From NCBI GenBank assembly GCA_964471755.1, contig CAYYJM010000036.1, positions 1-33,020 of the forward strand: DNA of 33,020 bases. The letters run 5' to 3'. This document shows, piece by piece, positions 7,215 through 15,906 of this stretch (the first letter of the stretch is position 1; each line of letters begins with the position of its first letter). The DNA is from CAYYJM01 sp964471755. GTDB taxonomy: Bacteria > Planctomycetota > Planctomycetia > Gemmatales > Gemmataceae. The notes under the pieces were generated by a model. That model was not told the DNA's origin. It searched no databases and was given only the letters and a program-made list of their open reading frames with translations. The translations under genes and the position numbers were made by a program.

Positions 7215-9677
7215 ATGCTCCGACGCATCCTCCCGGCCTTGCTCCTGCTGACTGTCGCGGGGCCGTGGCTTCCTGCTGCCTCGCCGACGATCGGCACCAT
7301 CCAGCCGCGCGGCTTCCAGCGTGGCACCGAGGCGACGTTCATTCTTGGCGGCGGCCGACTCGCGGACGCAAAGGAAGTCCTCTTCTATGAGCCCGGCTTC
7401 AGCGTGACGAAGCTCGAGGTCGTCAATCCGGGCCAGGTCAAGGCGACGGTCAAGATCGCGCCCGAGGCGGCTCTGGGCGAACATCTCCTCCGTGTGCGGA
7501 CGGCCACCGGCCTGTCCGAGATGCGCACCTTCTGGATCGGCGCTCTGCCGGTCGTCGAGGAGAAGGAGCCGAACAGCGAGTTCACGACACCGCAGAAGAT
7601 CGCCATCAACACGACGGTTCATGGCGTCGTCACGGGTGAGGATGTCGATTACTTCGCCGTCGATCTGAAGAAGGGCCAGCGTCTGTCGGCCGAGGTCGAG
7701 GGCATGCGCCTGGCCGGGACGATGTTCGATCCGTACCTGGCCATCCTGAACGCGAAGCGTTTCGAGCTGGCCGCCGCGGACGACGTGCCGGTCGTCAAGC
7801 AGGATTCGTGCGTCTCGATCGTCGCACCGGAGGACGGCACCTATATCGTGCAGGTGCGTGAGAGCGCCTACGGTGGCAACGGTTCGTGCCAGTATCGCCT
7901 GCACGTCGGGACGTTCCCTCGGCCGACGGCGGTGGTCCCTGCCGGTGGCAAGGCCGGCGAGGAGGTCGAGGTCACGTTCCTCGGCGATCCGACCGGGCCG
8001 ATCAAGCAGAAGGTCAAGCTGCCGGCCGTCGCCCCCGCTGACGGGTTCGGCGTCCACGCTCAGGATGCCGGCGGCATCTCCCCCTCGGCGATGCCGTTCC
8101 GCGTGGTGCCCTTCGGCAACGTGATCGAGACGCCGGACAACGTCGATCACGCCAAGGCGACCCGAGTGCCGGCATTGCCGATGGCCCTCAATGGCGTGGT
8201 CAGCAAACCGGGCGAGGTCGATCACTTCCGCTTCGCCGCGAAGAAGGGACAGACCTTCGAGGTGCGCTGCTACGGCCGACAGATCGGTTCGCCGCTCGAT
8301 CCGGTGATGAGCATCGCCGTCGCCGGTGGTGGCACGATCGCCAGCAACGACGACAGCGGCGGCCCGGACAGCTACTTCCGCTTCACCGCGCCCGACGACA
8401 AGGAATACGTGCTGACGATCCGCGATCACCTGCAATCCGGTGGGCCGACGCATTTCTATCGCATCGAGTTCCAGCCGGTGCCGGTCGGCCTGACCGTCGG
8501 CGTGCCGAAAGTGGCCCGCTACTCGCAGGACCGCCAGGCGTTCGCCATCCCGAAGGGGAATCGCTTCGCGGCGATGATCAACGTGCGGCGAACGAACGTC
8601 GGCGGCGAGGTGATCCTCGGTGGCGAGGGGCTGCCCGCTGGCGTGAAACTGCACGCCGAGACGATGCCGGCCAACCTCGACACGATCCCGGTCGTCTTCG
8701 AGGCGTCGGCCGACGCTCCGGTCGCCGCCACGCTCGGCCGGCTGACGGCGAAACTGGCCGATCCGAAGGCCAATCCGGTGCCGAGTGACTTCAGCCAGAA
8801 CGCGGAACTGATCGTTGGAAACCCGGGCCAGTCGATTTACTGGACCGTGACGACCGATCGACTCGCGGCGACGGTGACCGACGAGGTGCCATTCAAGGTG
8901 AGCATCGTCGAACCGAAGGTGCCGCTGGTGCAGAATGGCTCGATGGCCCTGAAGATCGTCGCCGAGCGCAAGCCGGGCTTCACCGCGCCGATCACGATCA
9001 TTCCGTTGATCAACATTCCGGGTGTCTCGGCTGCGACGCAAGCCGTCATCCCGGAAAAGCAGACCGAGACGACGCTGGTGATGAACGCTGCCGGCAACGC
9101 CGCGGTGCGAGCCTGGAAGTTTGCCGTCAACGCGACAGCGACGGTCGGTGACGGTCCGGTCTGGGTGTCATCGCAACTGGCCAGCCTGGAGGTGGCTCCG
9201 CCACTGGTCGCGTTCAATCTCGAACGGGCCGCCGTCGAGCAGGGTCAGGCGACCGAAATCGTCTGCAAGGTCCAGACGGTCACGCCGTTCGACGGCCCGG
9301 CTCAGGTGAAACTGATCGGCCTGCCGGCCAAGGTGACGACGGCCGACAAGGAAATCAACAAGGACACAAAGGAATTCACCTTCCCGGTGACGACTGTGGC
9401 CGACAGCCCCGTCGGTCAGCATCGCAATCTGTTCTGCGAAGTGGTTGTGATGAAGAACGGCGAACCGATCCGACACCGGGCGGGGCTGACCGAACTGCGC
9501 ATCGACAAGCCGCTGGTCAAGGTCGTGCAGACAACGCCAAAACCAACGGTCAAGCCAATGCCGAACCAACCGGCGAAGCCGCCGGAGAAGCGGTTGACCC
9601 GGCTGGAACAGCTGCGGTTGGAGCAGGAAGAACGCGAGAAGGCGACGCAGAAACAGGGCACGCCACCGAAGCCGTGA
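7215..9677 (+). CDS. Exported protein with two pre-peptidase C-terminal (PPC) domains
   Basis: The frame is open from 7131, but ATG 7215 is chosen because it starts a clear signal peptide (MLRRILPALLLLTVAGPWLPAA) and AAGGA (7201-7205) lies 9 bases upstream; the extra upstream codons come from the palindrome. 820 residues. After the signal there is an IPT/TIG-like segment (about 25-105, 'IGTIQPRGFQRGTEATFILGG'). PPC domain 1 is at about 118-232 ('DVDYFAVDLKKGQRLSAEVE', then 'YRLHVGTFPRP'), and PPC domain 2 at about 320-422 ('GEVDHFRFAAKKGQTFEVRC'). Further beta-rich modules follow. The protein ends in a charged helix, RLEQLRLEQEEREKATQKQ. It probably serves as a periplasmic or surface scaffold and has no visible catalytic site. 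It is the second gene of the DUF1501 set. Confidence 0.92.
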   Translation: MLRRILPALLLLTVAGPWLPAASPTIGTIQPRGFQRGTEATFILGGGRLADAKEVLFYEPGFSVTKLEVVNPGQVKATVKIAPEAALGEHLLRVRTATGLSEMRTFWIGALPVVEEKEPNSEFTTPQKIAINTTVHGVVTGEDVDYFAVDLKKGQRLSAEVEGMRLAGTMFDPYLAILNAKRFELAAADDVPVVKQDSCVSIVAPEDGTYIVQVRESAYGGNGSCQYRLHVGTFPRPTAVVPAGGKAGEEVEVTFLGDPTGPIKQKVKLPAVAPADGFGVHAQDAGGISPSAMPFRVVPFGNVIETPDNVDHAKATRVPALPMALNGVVSKPGEVDHFRFAAKKGQTFEVRCYGRQIGSPLDPVMSIAVAGGGTIASNDDSGGPDSYFRFTAPDDKEYVLTIRDHLQSGGPTHFYRIEFQPVPVGLTVGVPKVARYSQDRQAFAIPKGNRFAAMINVRRTNVGGEVILGGEGLPAGVKLHAETMPANLDTIPVVFEASADAPVAATLGRLTAKLADPKANPVPSDFSQNAELIVGNPGQSIYWTVTTDRLAATVTDEVPFKVSIVEPKVPLVQNGSMALKIVAERKPGFTAPITIIPLINIPGVSAATQAVIPEKQTETTLVMNAAGNAAVRAWKFAVNATATVGDGPVWVSSQLASLEVAPPLVAFNLERAAVEQGQATEIVCKVQTVTPFDGPAQVKLIGLPAKVTTADKEINKDTKEFTFPVTTVADSPVGQHRNLFCEVVVMKNGEPIRHRAGLTELRIDKPLVKVVQTTPKPTVKPMPNQPAKPPEKRLTRLEQLRLEQEEREKATQKQGTPPKP

Positions 9678-9690
9678 AATTGTGCTGTTC

Positions 9691-9773
9691 TGGCGAGCGT
9701 GGGGCGTCAGCCCCATGAGTGCCGGAACGAGGTGAAGAGAAAGACTCATGGGGCTGACGCCCCACGCTCGCCA
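9691..9773. repeat. Perfect 30-bp palindrome, family A copy 1
   Basis: Arm 9691-9720 (TGGCGAGCGTGGGGCGTCAG then CCCCATGAGT) is exactly complementary to 9744-9773, with a 23-base loop. The right arm ends where the ribosome site of the next gene begins (AGAAGGA 9774-9780). Related copies lie at 12225-12359 and 31645-31725. Confidence 0.92.
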
Positions 9774-9786
9774 AGAAGGAACCAAC

Positions 9787-12210
9787 ATGCGACCTTACAC
9801 ACTCCCCGCTCTCGTGCTGGCGTTCGCCCTCGCCGGCCCCGCTGCGGCCCAGGCTCCATTGACCGATCTGCGCGTCTTTCCGCCAGAGGTCCACGTGTCC
9901 ACCAATCGGGCGACGCAAAACGTCGTCGTCCAGGCGACGTTTGCCGACGGCCTGACGCGCGACGTGACGGCGCAGGCCAAACTCACCCTCGCCAACCCGG
10001 CTCTGGCCAAACTGGAGAAGAATCACCTGACGCCGCTCGCCGATGGTGCCAGCGAATTGATCGCCGAGTTCGGCGGCAAGACGGTCAAGGTACCGCTGAC
10101 GGTCAAGGACGCGGCGAAGGATCGGCCGATCAGTTTCCGGCTCGACGTGATGCCGATCTTCATGCGGGCCGGATGCAACAGCGGAAGTTGTCACGGCGCG
10201 GCACGCGGCAAGGATGGCTTCCGGGTGTCACTATTTGGTTTCGACGCCGCCGGCGACCATCACCGACTGACGCGTGAGTTGAACGGCCGGCGCATCAATC
10301 TCGCCCTGCCGGCCGAGAGTCTTCTGATCGAAAAGAGCATCGGCAAGGTGCCGCACACCGGCGGCCAGCGCTTCACCGAACAGAGCGCGGAGTATCGCAC
10401 CCTCATCCGCTGGCTCGAAGCCGGCGCTCCGGACGATCCGCCGACGGTCGCCACGCCGACGGGCCTCGAAATCTTTCCGCAGACGCTCGTCCTCGATGGC
10501 AAGGGCGAGAAGCAGCAGATGGTGGTGCGAGCGAAATACAGCGACGGTACCGAGCGAGATGTGACGCACCTGGCCCTGTTCCTCAGCAGCAACGACACGT
10601 CGGCGACGATCAATCCCGACGGTGTCGTCACCGCTGGTGATCGTGGCGAGGCGTTTGTCATGGCTCGCTTCGCCACCTACACCGTTGGTTCTCAGGTCAT
10701 CGCTCTGCCGAAGGGCCTCAAGTACGATGCGCCGAAACTGCCCGAGAACAACTACATCGATACGTTCGTCAATGCCAAGCTGAAGAAGCTGCGCATCACG
10801 CCGTCGGAACTCTGCTCCGACGAGGTTTTCCTGCGTCGCGTCTACCTCGACGTGATCGGCGTCCTGCCGACGGTCGAGGAGTATCAGAAGTTCATGACCA
10901 GTGCCGATCCGAAAAAGCGCGAGAAACTGGTCGATGAATTGCTGGAACGGAAGGAATTCGTCGAGTTGTGGGTGTTGAAATGGGCCGAATTGCTCCAGAT
11001 TCGTTCGTCGAATCAGGTCAGTTACAAGGCCATGCTGCTCTACTACAACTGGCTCCAGGAACGCCTCGCGAAGAACATGCCGATGGACCAGATGGCTCGC
11101 GAACTGATCGGCGCGTCCGGCGGCACGTTCAAGAATCCGGCGACGAACTACTACCAGAACGAAACCGACACGCTCAAGGTGTCGGAGAACGTCGCCCAGG
11201 TGTTCATGGGTATGCGGATTCAGTGCGCCCAGTGCCACAATCATCCGTTCGACCGCTGGACCCAGGACGACTACTACGGCTTCGCGGCGTTCTTCAGCCA
11301 GATCGGCCGCAAGGGCACGGACGACCCGCGTGAGACGGTCGTCTTCAACAGCGGCGGCGGCGACGTGCGTCATCCGCTCGGTGGCCGCGTCATGAAGCCG
11401 AAGTTCCTCGGCGGAGCGGAGCCGGATTGTGCCGGCAAGGATCGTCGCGTGGTCCTGGCCGACTGGCTGGCCTCGCCGCAGAATCCCTACTTCGCGACGA
11501 ATCTGAGCAACATCGTCTGGGCCCATTTCTTCGGTCAGGGCATCATCCACGAGGTGGACGACGTGCGCATCAGCAACCCGGCGAGCAATCCGGAATTGCT
11601 CGCCGAGTTGGGCAAGAAATTCACCGAGTACAAGTACGACTTCAAGAAGTTGGTTCGTGACATCTGCACGTCGCGGACGTATCAACTTTCGACGCAATCC
11701 AATCCGAGCAACGAGAGCGACACGCGTAATTTTGCTCGGGCGTCGATCCGACGCATCAAGGCGGAGACGTTCCTCGATTGCATCACCCAGGCGACCGAGA
11801 CGAAGAACAAGTTCCCTGGTCTGCCGCTGGGAGCGCGGGCGGTGCAGATCGCCGACGGAGCGACCGGAACGTACTTTCTCTCGACGTTCGGCCGGGCGAC
11901 GCGGGAGACGGTTTGCTCGTGCGAGGTGAAGCTCGAACCGACGCTGTCGCAATCGCTGCACCTGATCAACGGCGACGCGACGACCGGTCGGATTGCGCAG
12001 GGCAACCTGGTTGGCAAGCTGCTCGAAGCGAAGAAGCCCGTGCCGCAGATCATCGAGGAGCTGTTCCTGCGAACGGTGACACGCAAACCAACACCGGCAG
12101 AGATGCAGAAGATCGAGGCGATCGTCGCGCAGGAGGCGGACAAGAAGAAGGGCCTGGAAGACGTCTTCTGGGCGCTGCTCAACACGCGCGAGTTCATGTT
12201 CAATCATTGA
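9787..12210 (+). CDS. DUF1549/DUF1553 protein with BIG2-like domains and heme-type motifs
   Basis: 807 residues. ATG 9787 is preferred over 9748: it begins a signal peptide (MRPYTLPALVLAFALAGPAAAQA) and has AGAAGGA 6 bases upstream, whereas ATG 9748 lies inside the palindrome. A first BIG2-like Ig domain covers about 26-107. The segment 'DVMPIFMRAGCNSGSCHG' (C130, C135, H136) is a cytochrome-like site with four residues between the cysteines. A second BIG2-like domain covers about 226-308. DUF1549 (about 321-510) contains a standard CxxCH motif (C480, C483, H484 in QCAQCHNHPFDRW). DUF1553 fills the rest ('DWLASPQNPYFATNLSNIVW', 'NPELLAELGKKF', 'SRTYQLS'). This family is abundant in planctomycetes and accompanies DUF1501 proteins. 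Role unknown, presumed periplasmic redox or polysaccharide-related. Confidence 0.95.
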   Translation: MRPYTLPALVLAFALAGPAAAQAPLTDLRVFPPEVHVSTNRATQNVVVQATFADGLTRDVTAQAKLTLANPALAKLEKNHLTPLADGASELIAEFGGKTVKVPLTVKDAAKDRPISFRLDVMPIFMRAGCNSGSCHGAARGKDGFRVSLFGFDAAGDHHRLTRELNGRRINLALPAESLLIEKSIGKVPHTGGQRFTEQSAEYRTLIRWLEAGAPDDPPTVATPTGLEIFPQTLVLDGKGEKQQMVVRAKYSDGTERDVTHLALFLSSNDTSATINPDGVVTAGDRGEAFVMARFATYTVGSQVIALPKGLKYDAPKLPENNYIDTFVNAKLKKLRITPSELCSDEVFLRRVYLDVIGVLPTVEEYQKFMTSADPKKREKLVDELLERKEFVELWVLKWAELLQIRSSNQVSYKAMLLYYNWLQERLAKNMPMDQMARELIGASGGTFKNPATNYYQNETDTLKVSENVAQVFMGMRIQCAQCHNHPFDRWTQDDYYGFAAFFSQIGRKGTDDPRETVVFNSGGGDVRHPLGGRVMKPKFLGGAEPDCAGKDRRVVLADWLASPQNPYFATNLSNIVWAHFFGQGIIHEVDDVRISNPASNPELLAELGKKFTEYKYDFKKLVRDICTSRTYQLSTQSNPSNESDTRNFARASIRRIKAETFLDCITQATETKNKFPGLPLGARAVQIADGATGTYFLSTFGRATRETVCSCEVKLEPTLSQSLHLINGDATTGRIAQGNLVGKLLEAKKPVPQIIEELFLRTVTRKPTPAEMQKIEAIVAQEADKKKGLEDVFWALLNTREFMFNH

Positions 12211-12224
12211 ATCGAGATCGATCC

Positions 12225-12359
12225 TGGCGAGCGTGGGGCGTCAGCCCCATGACTGCCTGGACGCCGCGAGGACGAAGACTCATGGGGCTAACGCCCCACG
12301 CTCGCCAAAGAGACACTGCGAGGACGAAGACTCATGGGGCTAACGCCCCACGCTCGCCA
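12225..12359. repeat. Family A palindrome copy 2 with tandemly duplicated right arm
   Basis: Left arm 12225-12252 pairs with 12280-12307 (one mismatch in 28). A second right arm follows at 12332-12359, the product of a 52-base tandem duplication (GAGGACGAAGACTCATGGGG and onwards). The last arm stops 14 bases before the ATG of the next gene. The left arm could pair with either right arm. Confidence 0.9.
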
Positions 12360-12373
12360 AAGAGAGAATATCC

Positions 12374-14422
12374 ATGCGCTATCTGCTGATCCCCGCCTTC
12401 TTGCTGATCACGACCGCGACTCTCCCGGCCCAGGAGAAGCGGATCACCTACGATGAACACGTGCTGCCGATCTTCAAGGAGCATTGCACCGCCTGCCACG
12501 ATCAGGACAAGAAGCGATCCGGCCTCCGGCTCGACAACTACACCGCCGTCATGGAAGGCGGTTCCTCCGGCGCGGTCGTCAAGGCCGGCGATCCCGAGGC
12601 CAGCACGCTCTACCGGGTGACCGCCCACAAGGTCGAGCCGTTCATGCCGCCGAAGTCGCCGCCGATCTCGGCCGCGAAGATCGACCTGATCCAGAAATGG
12701 ATCGCCGGCGGCGCTCCGGAGAACGCCGGCAGCAAGGTCGTCGTCATGAATCGGCCGAAGACCGATTTCACCCTGTCGAAGGTCGAACGCGGCAAGCCGG
12801 CCACGCCACCGATGCCGAGCCAGCCGCTGCCGCTCGATCCGCTTGTTCGCACCAGCCGGACGACCGCCGTGACGGCGATGGCGACCAATCCATGGTCGTC
12901 GCTGGTCGCCGTCGCCGGCCAGAAGCAGGTGCTGCTCTACAACAGTTCGAGCCTCGACCTGCTCGGCATCCTGCCCTTTCCCGAAGGCGAACCGGAGGAA
13001 CTGAAGTTCAGCCGAAACGGCTCGCTCCTGCTCGCAGGCGGTGGTCATGCCGGCAAGTCGGGCCGGGTGGTCGTCTGGAGCGTCGCGACGGGTGAGCGTC
13101 TGTTCGCCGTCGGCGAGGAGAGTGACTCCGTCCTGGCAGCGGACATCAGCCCCGATCAGACGATGATCGCCCTGGGTGGGCCGAGCAAGGTCGTCCGCAT
13201 CTACTCGACGCGCGATGGCAAGCTGCTGAACGAGGTCCGCAAGCACACCGACTGGGTCACGTCGCTGGAGTTCAGCCCGGACGGCGTCCTGCTCGCGACG
13301 GGGGACCGCAACGGCGGTCTGCACGTCTGGGAGTCGTTCGGTCTGCGTGAATTCCATGCCCTGCGCGGCCACACGGCGGCGATCACCGAGGTGGCCTGGC
13401 GGCTGGACGGCAACGTCCTCGCCTCGACGAGCGAGGACGGCTCGATCCGCCTGTGGGAGATGGAGAACGGTGGGCAGATCAAGAACTGGGGCGCGCACGG
13501 CGGCGGTTCGCAGTCGGTGCGTTTCCTCAAGGATGGCCGGCTCGTCTCGGCCGGACGCGACAAGGTCGTCAAGCTCTGGGACGGTAACGGTGGTCAACAG
13601 CGTGTCTTCGAGGCGTTCCCCGACATCGCCCTGCGAGCGGTGCCGACGCACGACGACGCTCGGATCATCGCCAGCGACTGGACGGGCCTGGTCCGCGTCT
13701 ACAACCAGGCCGACGGCAAACTCGTCGGTCTGATCGACGCCAACCCGCCGAACCCGGCCGAGCAACTGGCTGCGGCGACCAAGGATCTGATCGCCGCCGC
13801 GGCGAACCGTGATCAGGTGACGGCGACCTACAACGCGTCGCAGGCGGCGCTGACGAAGGCGAACGCCGACCTGGCGGCGGCTCAGAAGGCGGTGACCGAC
13901 ACGGCCGCGGCGGCCAAGGCGGCGGCCGACAACGTGCCGAAGCTGAAGGCCGCTCTCGATGCCGCCAACGCGGCTCTCGCCGCCGGCAACGCCGAGGCGA
14001 ACGCCAGGGACGTGCTGGCCAAGGCGCTGACGCAGGCGGCGGCGACGGTGGCCGACACGGCGGCGAAGGCACCGCAGGACAAGGCCCTGGCCGCTGCCGC
14101 CCTGAAGGCGAAGGGGATCGCTGACACAGCCATTGCCGAGGCGGCGGCGGCCAAGAAGGCGACCGAGTCGTTGACGGCGGCCGTCCAGAAAGCGACGGCG
14201 GAGTACGCGGCCGGGATGCAGGCGATGACCGCCACCGACGCCGCTGCCAAGGCCGCTCCGGGTCAGGTGCCGCCGAAACAGCAGGCCCAGCAGGCCGCTC
14301 AGACCAAGGCCAACGCCGACAAGACCGCCCTCGACGCCGCCCAGGCGGCCGTCAAGGCAGCGGCCGATCGCGTCGAGAAGTGGAAGGCCGTCCTCGCGGG
14401 ACAGAAGACCGCGGGTCGGTGA
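12374..14422 (+). CDS. Exported c-type cytochrome / WD40 propeller / Ala-rich coil fusion protein
   Basis: 682 residues. The signal peptide is MRYLLIPAFLLITTATLPAQ. A planctomycete-type cytochrome domain (PSCyt1) follows, with heme motif C38-T-A-C41-H42 in 'VLPIFKEHCTACHDQDKK' and 'SGLRLDNYTAVMEGG'; 'EPFMPPKSPP' gives the likely distal ligand region (Met). Residues about 155-459 form WD40 blades, for example 'WVTSLEFSPDGVLLATGD', 'ITEVAWRLDGNVLASTSEDG' and 'SIRLWEMENG'. From about 462 to the end the protein is extremely Ala-rich and helical, with many AAxKA units, predicting a long coiled coil. AGAGAG precedes the start. It is the fourth gene of the DUF1501 set; the intrinsic terminator at 14435 ends the unit. 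Confidence 0.93.
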   Translation: MRYLLIPAFLLITTATLPAQEKRITYDEHVLPIFKEHCTACHDQDKKRSGLRLDNYTAVMEGGSSGAVVKAGDPEASTLYRVTAHKVEPFMPPKSPPISAAKIDLIQKWIAGGAPENAGSKVVVMNRPKTDFTLSKVERGKPATPPMPSQPLPLDPLVRTSRTTAVTAMATNPWSSLVAVAGQKQVLLYNSSSLDLLGILPFPEGEPEELKFSRNGSLLLAGGGHAGKSGRVVVWSVATGERLFAVGEESDSVLAADISPDQTMIALGGPSKVVRIYSTRDGKLLNEVRKHTDWVTSLEFSPDGVLLATGDRNGGLHVWESFGLREFHALRGHTAAITEVAWRLDGNVLASTSEDGSIRLWEMENGGQIKNWGAHGGGSQSVRFLKDGRLVSAGRDKVVKLWDGNGGQQRVFEAFPDIALRAVPTHDDARIIASDWTGLVRVYNQADGKLVGLIDANPPNPAEQLAAATKDLIAAAANRDQVTATYNASQAALTKANADLAAAQKAVTDTAAAAKAAADNVPKLKAALDAANAALAAGNAEANARDVLAKALTQAAATVADTAAKAPQDKALAAAALKAKGIADTAIAEAAAAKKATESLTAAVQKATAEYAAGMQAMTATDAAAKAAPGQVPPKQQAQQAAQTKANADKTALDAAQAAVKAAADRVEKWKAVLAGQKTAGR

Positions 14423-14434
14423 ACCGGACACCAG

Positions 14435-14470
14435 CCACCGGCCGCGACGTTGCGGCCGGTGGTCGTTTTT
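14435..14470 (+). terminator. Intrinsic terminator after the DUF1501 gene set
   Basis: CCACCGGCCGC (14435-14445) pairs perfectly with GCGGCCGGTGG (14452-14462) around a 6-base loop and is followed by TCGTTTTT. It lies 12 bases after the stop at 14422. Confidence 0.82.
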
Positions 14471-14507
14471 GGCCCCTTTCGGCGAGTCGAAGCGCTGGAG
14501 AAAATGG

Positions 14508-14536
14508 TTGCCGGGAGCGGATTCCGCGACTATCCT
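14508..14536 (+). promoter_or_regulatory. Candidate sigma70-like promoter of the second PQQ-like propeller gene
   Basis: TTGCCG (14508-14513), a 17-base spacer and TATCCT (14531-14536) lie just after the terminator and about 50 bases before ATG 14586. Both boxes match the consensus at four of six positions; the position strengthens the case. Confidence 0.45.
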
Positions 14537-14585
14537 GCGGTTCGGTCTGAATTTCCGCTGCCGAGCTGTGCTGGGAGAGGTTTCG

Positions 14586-15860
14586 ATGAATTCGTGGGCT
14601 GTAGGGTTGCTCCTGGTGATGGGACAGAACGCCGTCGCGCCGACCGACGCCTGGCCGCAGTGGCGTGGGCCGACCGCGGACAGCGTCGCGCCGGGCAAGG
14701 ACCTGCCCACGAAGTGGAGCCCGACCGAGAACGTCGCCTGGAAGACCGCCCTGCCCGGTTGGGGCACCTCGACGCCGATCATCTGGAAGGATGCCGTCTT
14801 CGTCACCACCCAGGTCGATGACCGGAAGCTCCTGCTCCTGCGGATCAACGCCAGCACCGGCAAGATCGTCTGGGAACGCCAGGTGGGCGAGGGCCAGCCA
14901 CGACGAAAGGGACCGGTCGGCGTCAATCGCTTCCATGATGAACACAACATGGCGAGCCCGTCGCCGGTCACCGATGGTGAGCATGTCTGGGCCCATTTCG
15001 GCAACGGCGACCTGGCCTGCTACGACTTCGACGGCAAGCAGGTTTGGGCCAAGAGCATGACGAAGGAATACGGCGTCTACTCGATCTGGTGGGGGCACGC
15101 CAACTCGCCGGTCCTGTACGGCGACCTGCTCATCTCCGGCTGTTGCCAGGCTCCCGAGGGAGGCGGCAAGAGCTATGTTGTCGCCCTCGACAAGCGGACG
15201 GGTAAGGAGAAGTGGTTCACGCTGCGCGATTACGCCGCCAAGAAGGAGCCGGCCGATTCGTACACGACGCCACTGATCTTCAAGAACCAGGGACGGACGG
15301 AGATCCTTCTCTTCGGGGCAAACGTCCTGGATGGCTACGACCCGGAGACGGGCAAGCGCCTGTGGCAGAGCCATCCGTTCAGCGGCAACCGAGTCATTTC
15401 CGGGCCGACCCTGGCCGGCGACACCGTCTACGCCATCCAGGGTATGAAGGGCCCCGTCTTCGCGGTCAAGGCCGGAGGGCAGGGCGACACGACGGCGACA
15501 AGCGTCAAGTGGCAGGTGGCCGGGGCCAACCCGGACGCGGCCTGTCCCGTGGTCGCCAACGGCCTGGTCTTCCTGGCGAACAACGGCGGCATCGCCAGCT
15601 GCCTCGACGCTCAGACGGGGCAGGAAGTGTGGAAGGAACGCCTCGGCGACGGCTTCCGGGCCACGCCACTGGTCTCCAACGGCAAGATCTACTTCTTCGC
15701 CAAGGAGGGCAAGGTGACCATCGTCGAGGCGGCCCGGGAATTCAAGGTGGTGAGCCGAACCGACCTGGAAGAGGAACTGATGGCGTCGCCGGCCGCGGCC
15801 CACGGCAGCCTGTTCCTGCGAACACGCGGACACCTGTATCGCATCGGCACGACGCGATGA
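14586..15860 (+). CDS. PQQ-binding-like beta-propeller repeat protein, exported
   Basis: The frame is open from 14469, but ATG 14586 is used: GGAGAGG (14574-14580) lies 5 bases upstream and the first residues MNSWAVGLLLVMGQNAVA form a signal peptide, while the upstream part overlaps the terminator and promoter. 424 residues. The start of the mature protein, 'WPQWRGPTADSVAPGKDLPT' and then 'WSPTENVAWKTALPG', is diagnostic for the planctomycete propeller group. Blades recur as 'TGKIVWERQVG', 'GKQVWAKSMT', 'TGKRLWQSH' and 'TGQEVWKERLG', and the protein ends 'TRGHLYRIGTTR'. Probably periplasmic; ligand unknown. It is related to the proteins at 2-1045 and 27563-28849. The next gene begins 46 bases downstream. 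Confidence 0.94.
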   Translation: MNSWAVGLLLVMGQNAVAPTDAWPQWRGPTADSVAPGKDLPTKWSPTENVAWKTALPGWGTSTPIIWKDAVFVTTQVDDRKLLLLRINASTGKIVWERQVGEGQPRRKGPVGVNRFHDEHNMASPSPVTDGEHVWAHFGNGDLACYDFDGKQVWAKSMTKEYGVYSIWWGHANSPVLYGDLLISGCCQAPEGGGKSYVVALDKRTGKEKWFTLRDYAAKKEPADSYTTPLIFKNQGRTEILLFGANVLDGYDPETGKRLWQSHPFSGNRVISGPTLAGDTVYAIQGMKGPVFAVKAGGQGDTTATSVKWQVAGANPDAACPVVANGLVFLANNGGIASCLDAQTGQEVWKERLGDGFRATPLVSNGKIYFFAKEGKVTIVEAAREFKVVSRTDLEEELMASPAAAHGSLFLRTRGHLYRIGTTR

Positions 15861-15897
15861 AGGACCGGCCTGTTGCTGGCCTGTGAACACCACCACC

Positions 15898-15901
15898 GAG
15901 G
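15898..15901 (+). promoter_or_regulatory. Ribosome binding site deciding ATG 15907
   Basis: GAGG lies 5 bases before ATG 15907. GTG 15883, the longer alternative, has no purine-rich site before it and would precede the signal peptide with polar residues. Confidence 0.5.
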
Positions 15902-15906
15902 TCGCG

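Noticed and set aside
9748..9786. ATG at 9748 as the start of the DUF1549/DUF1553 protein
   Set aside because: It lies inside a palindromic repeat found elsewhere in spacers. ATG 9787 has a ribosome site and begins the signal peptide.
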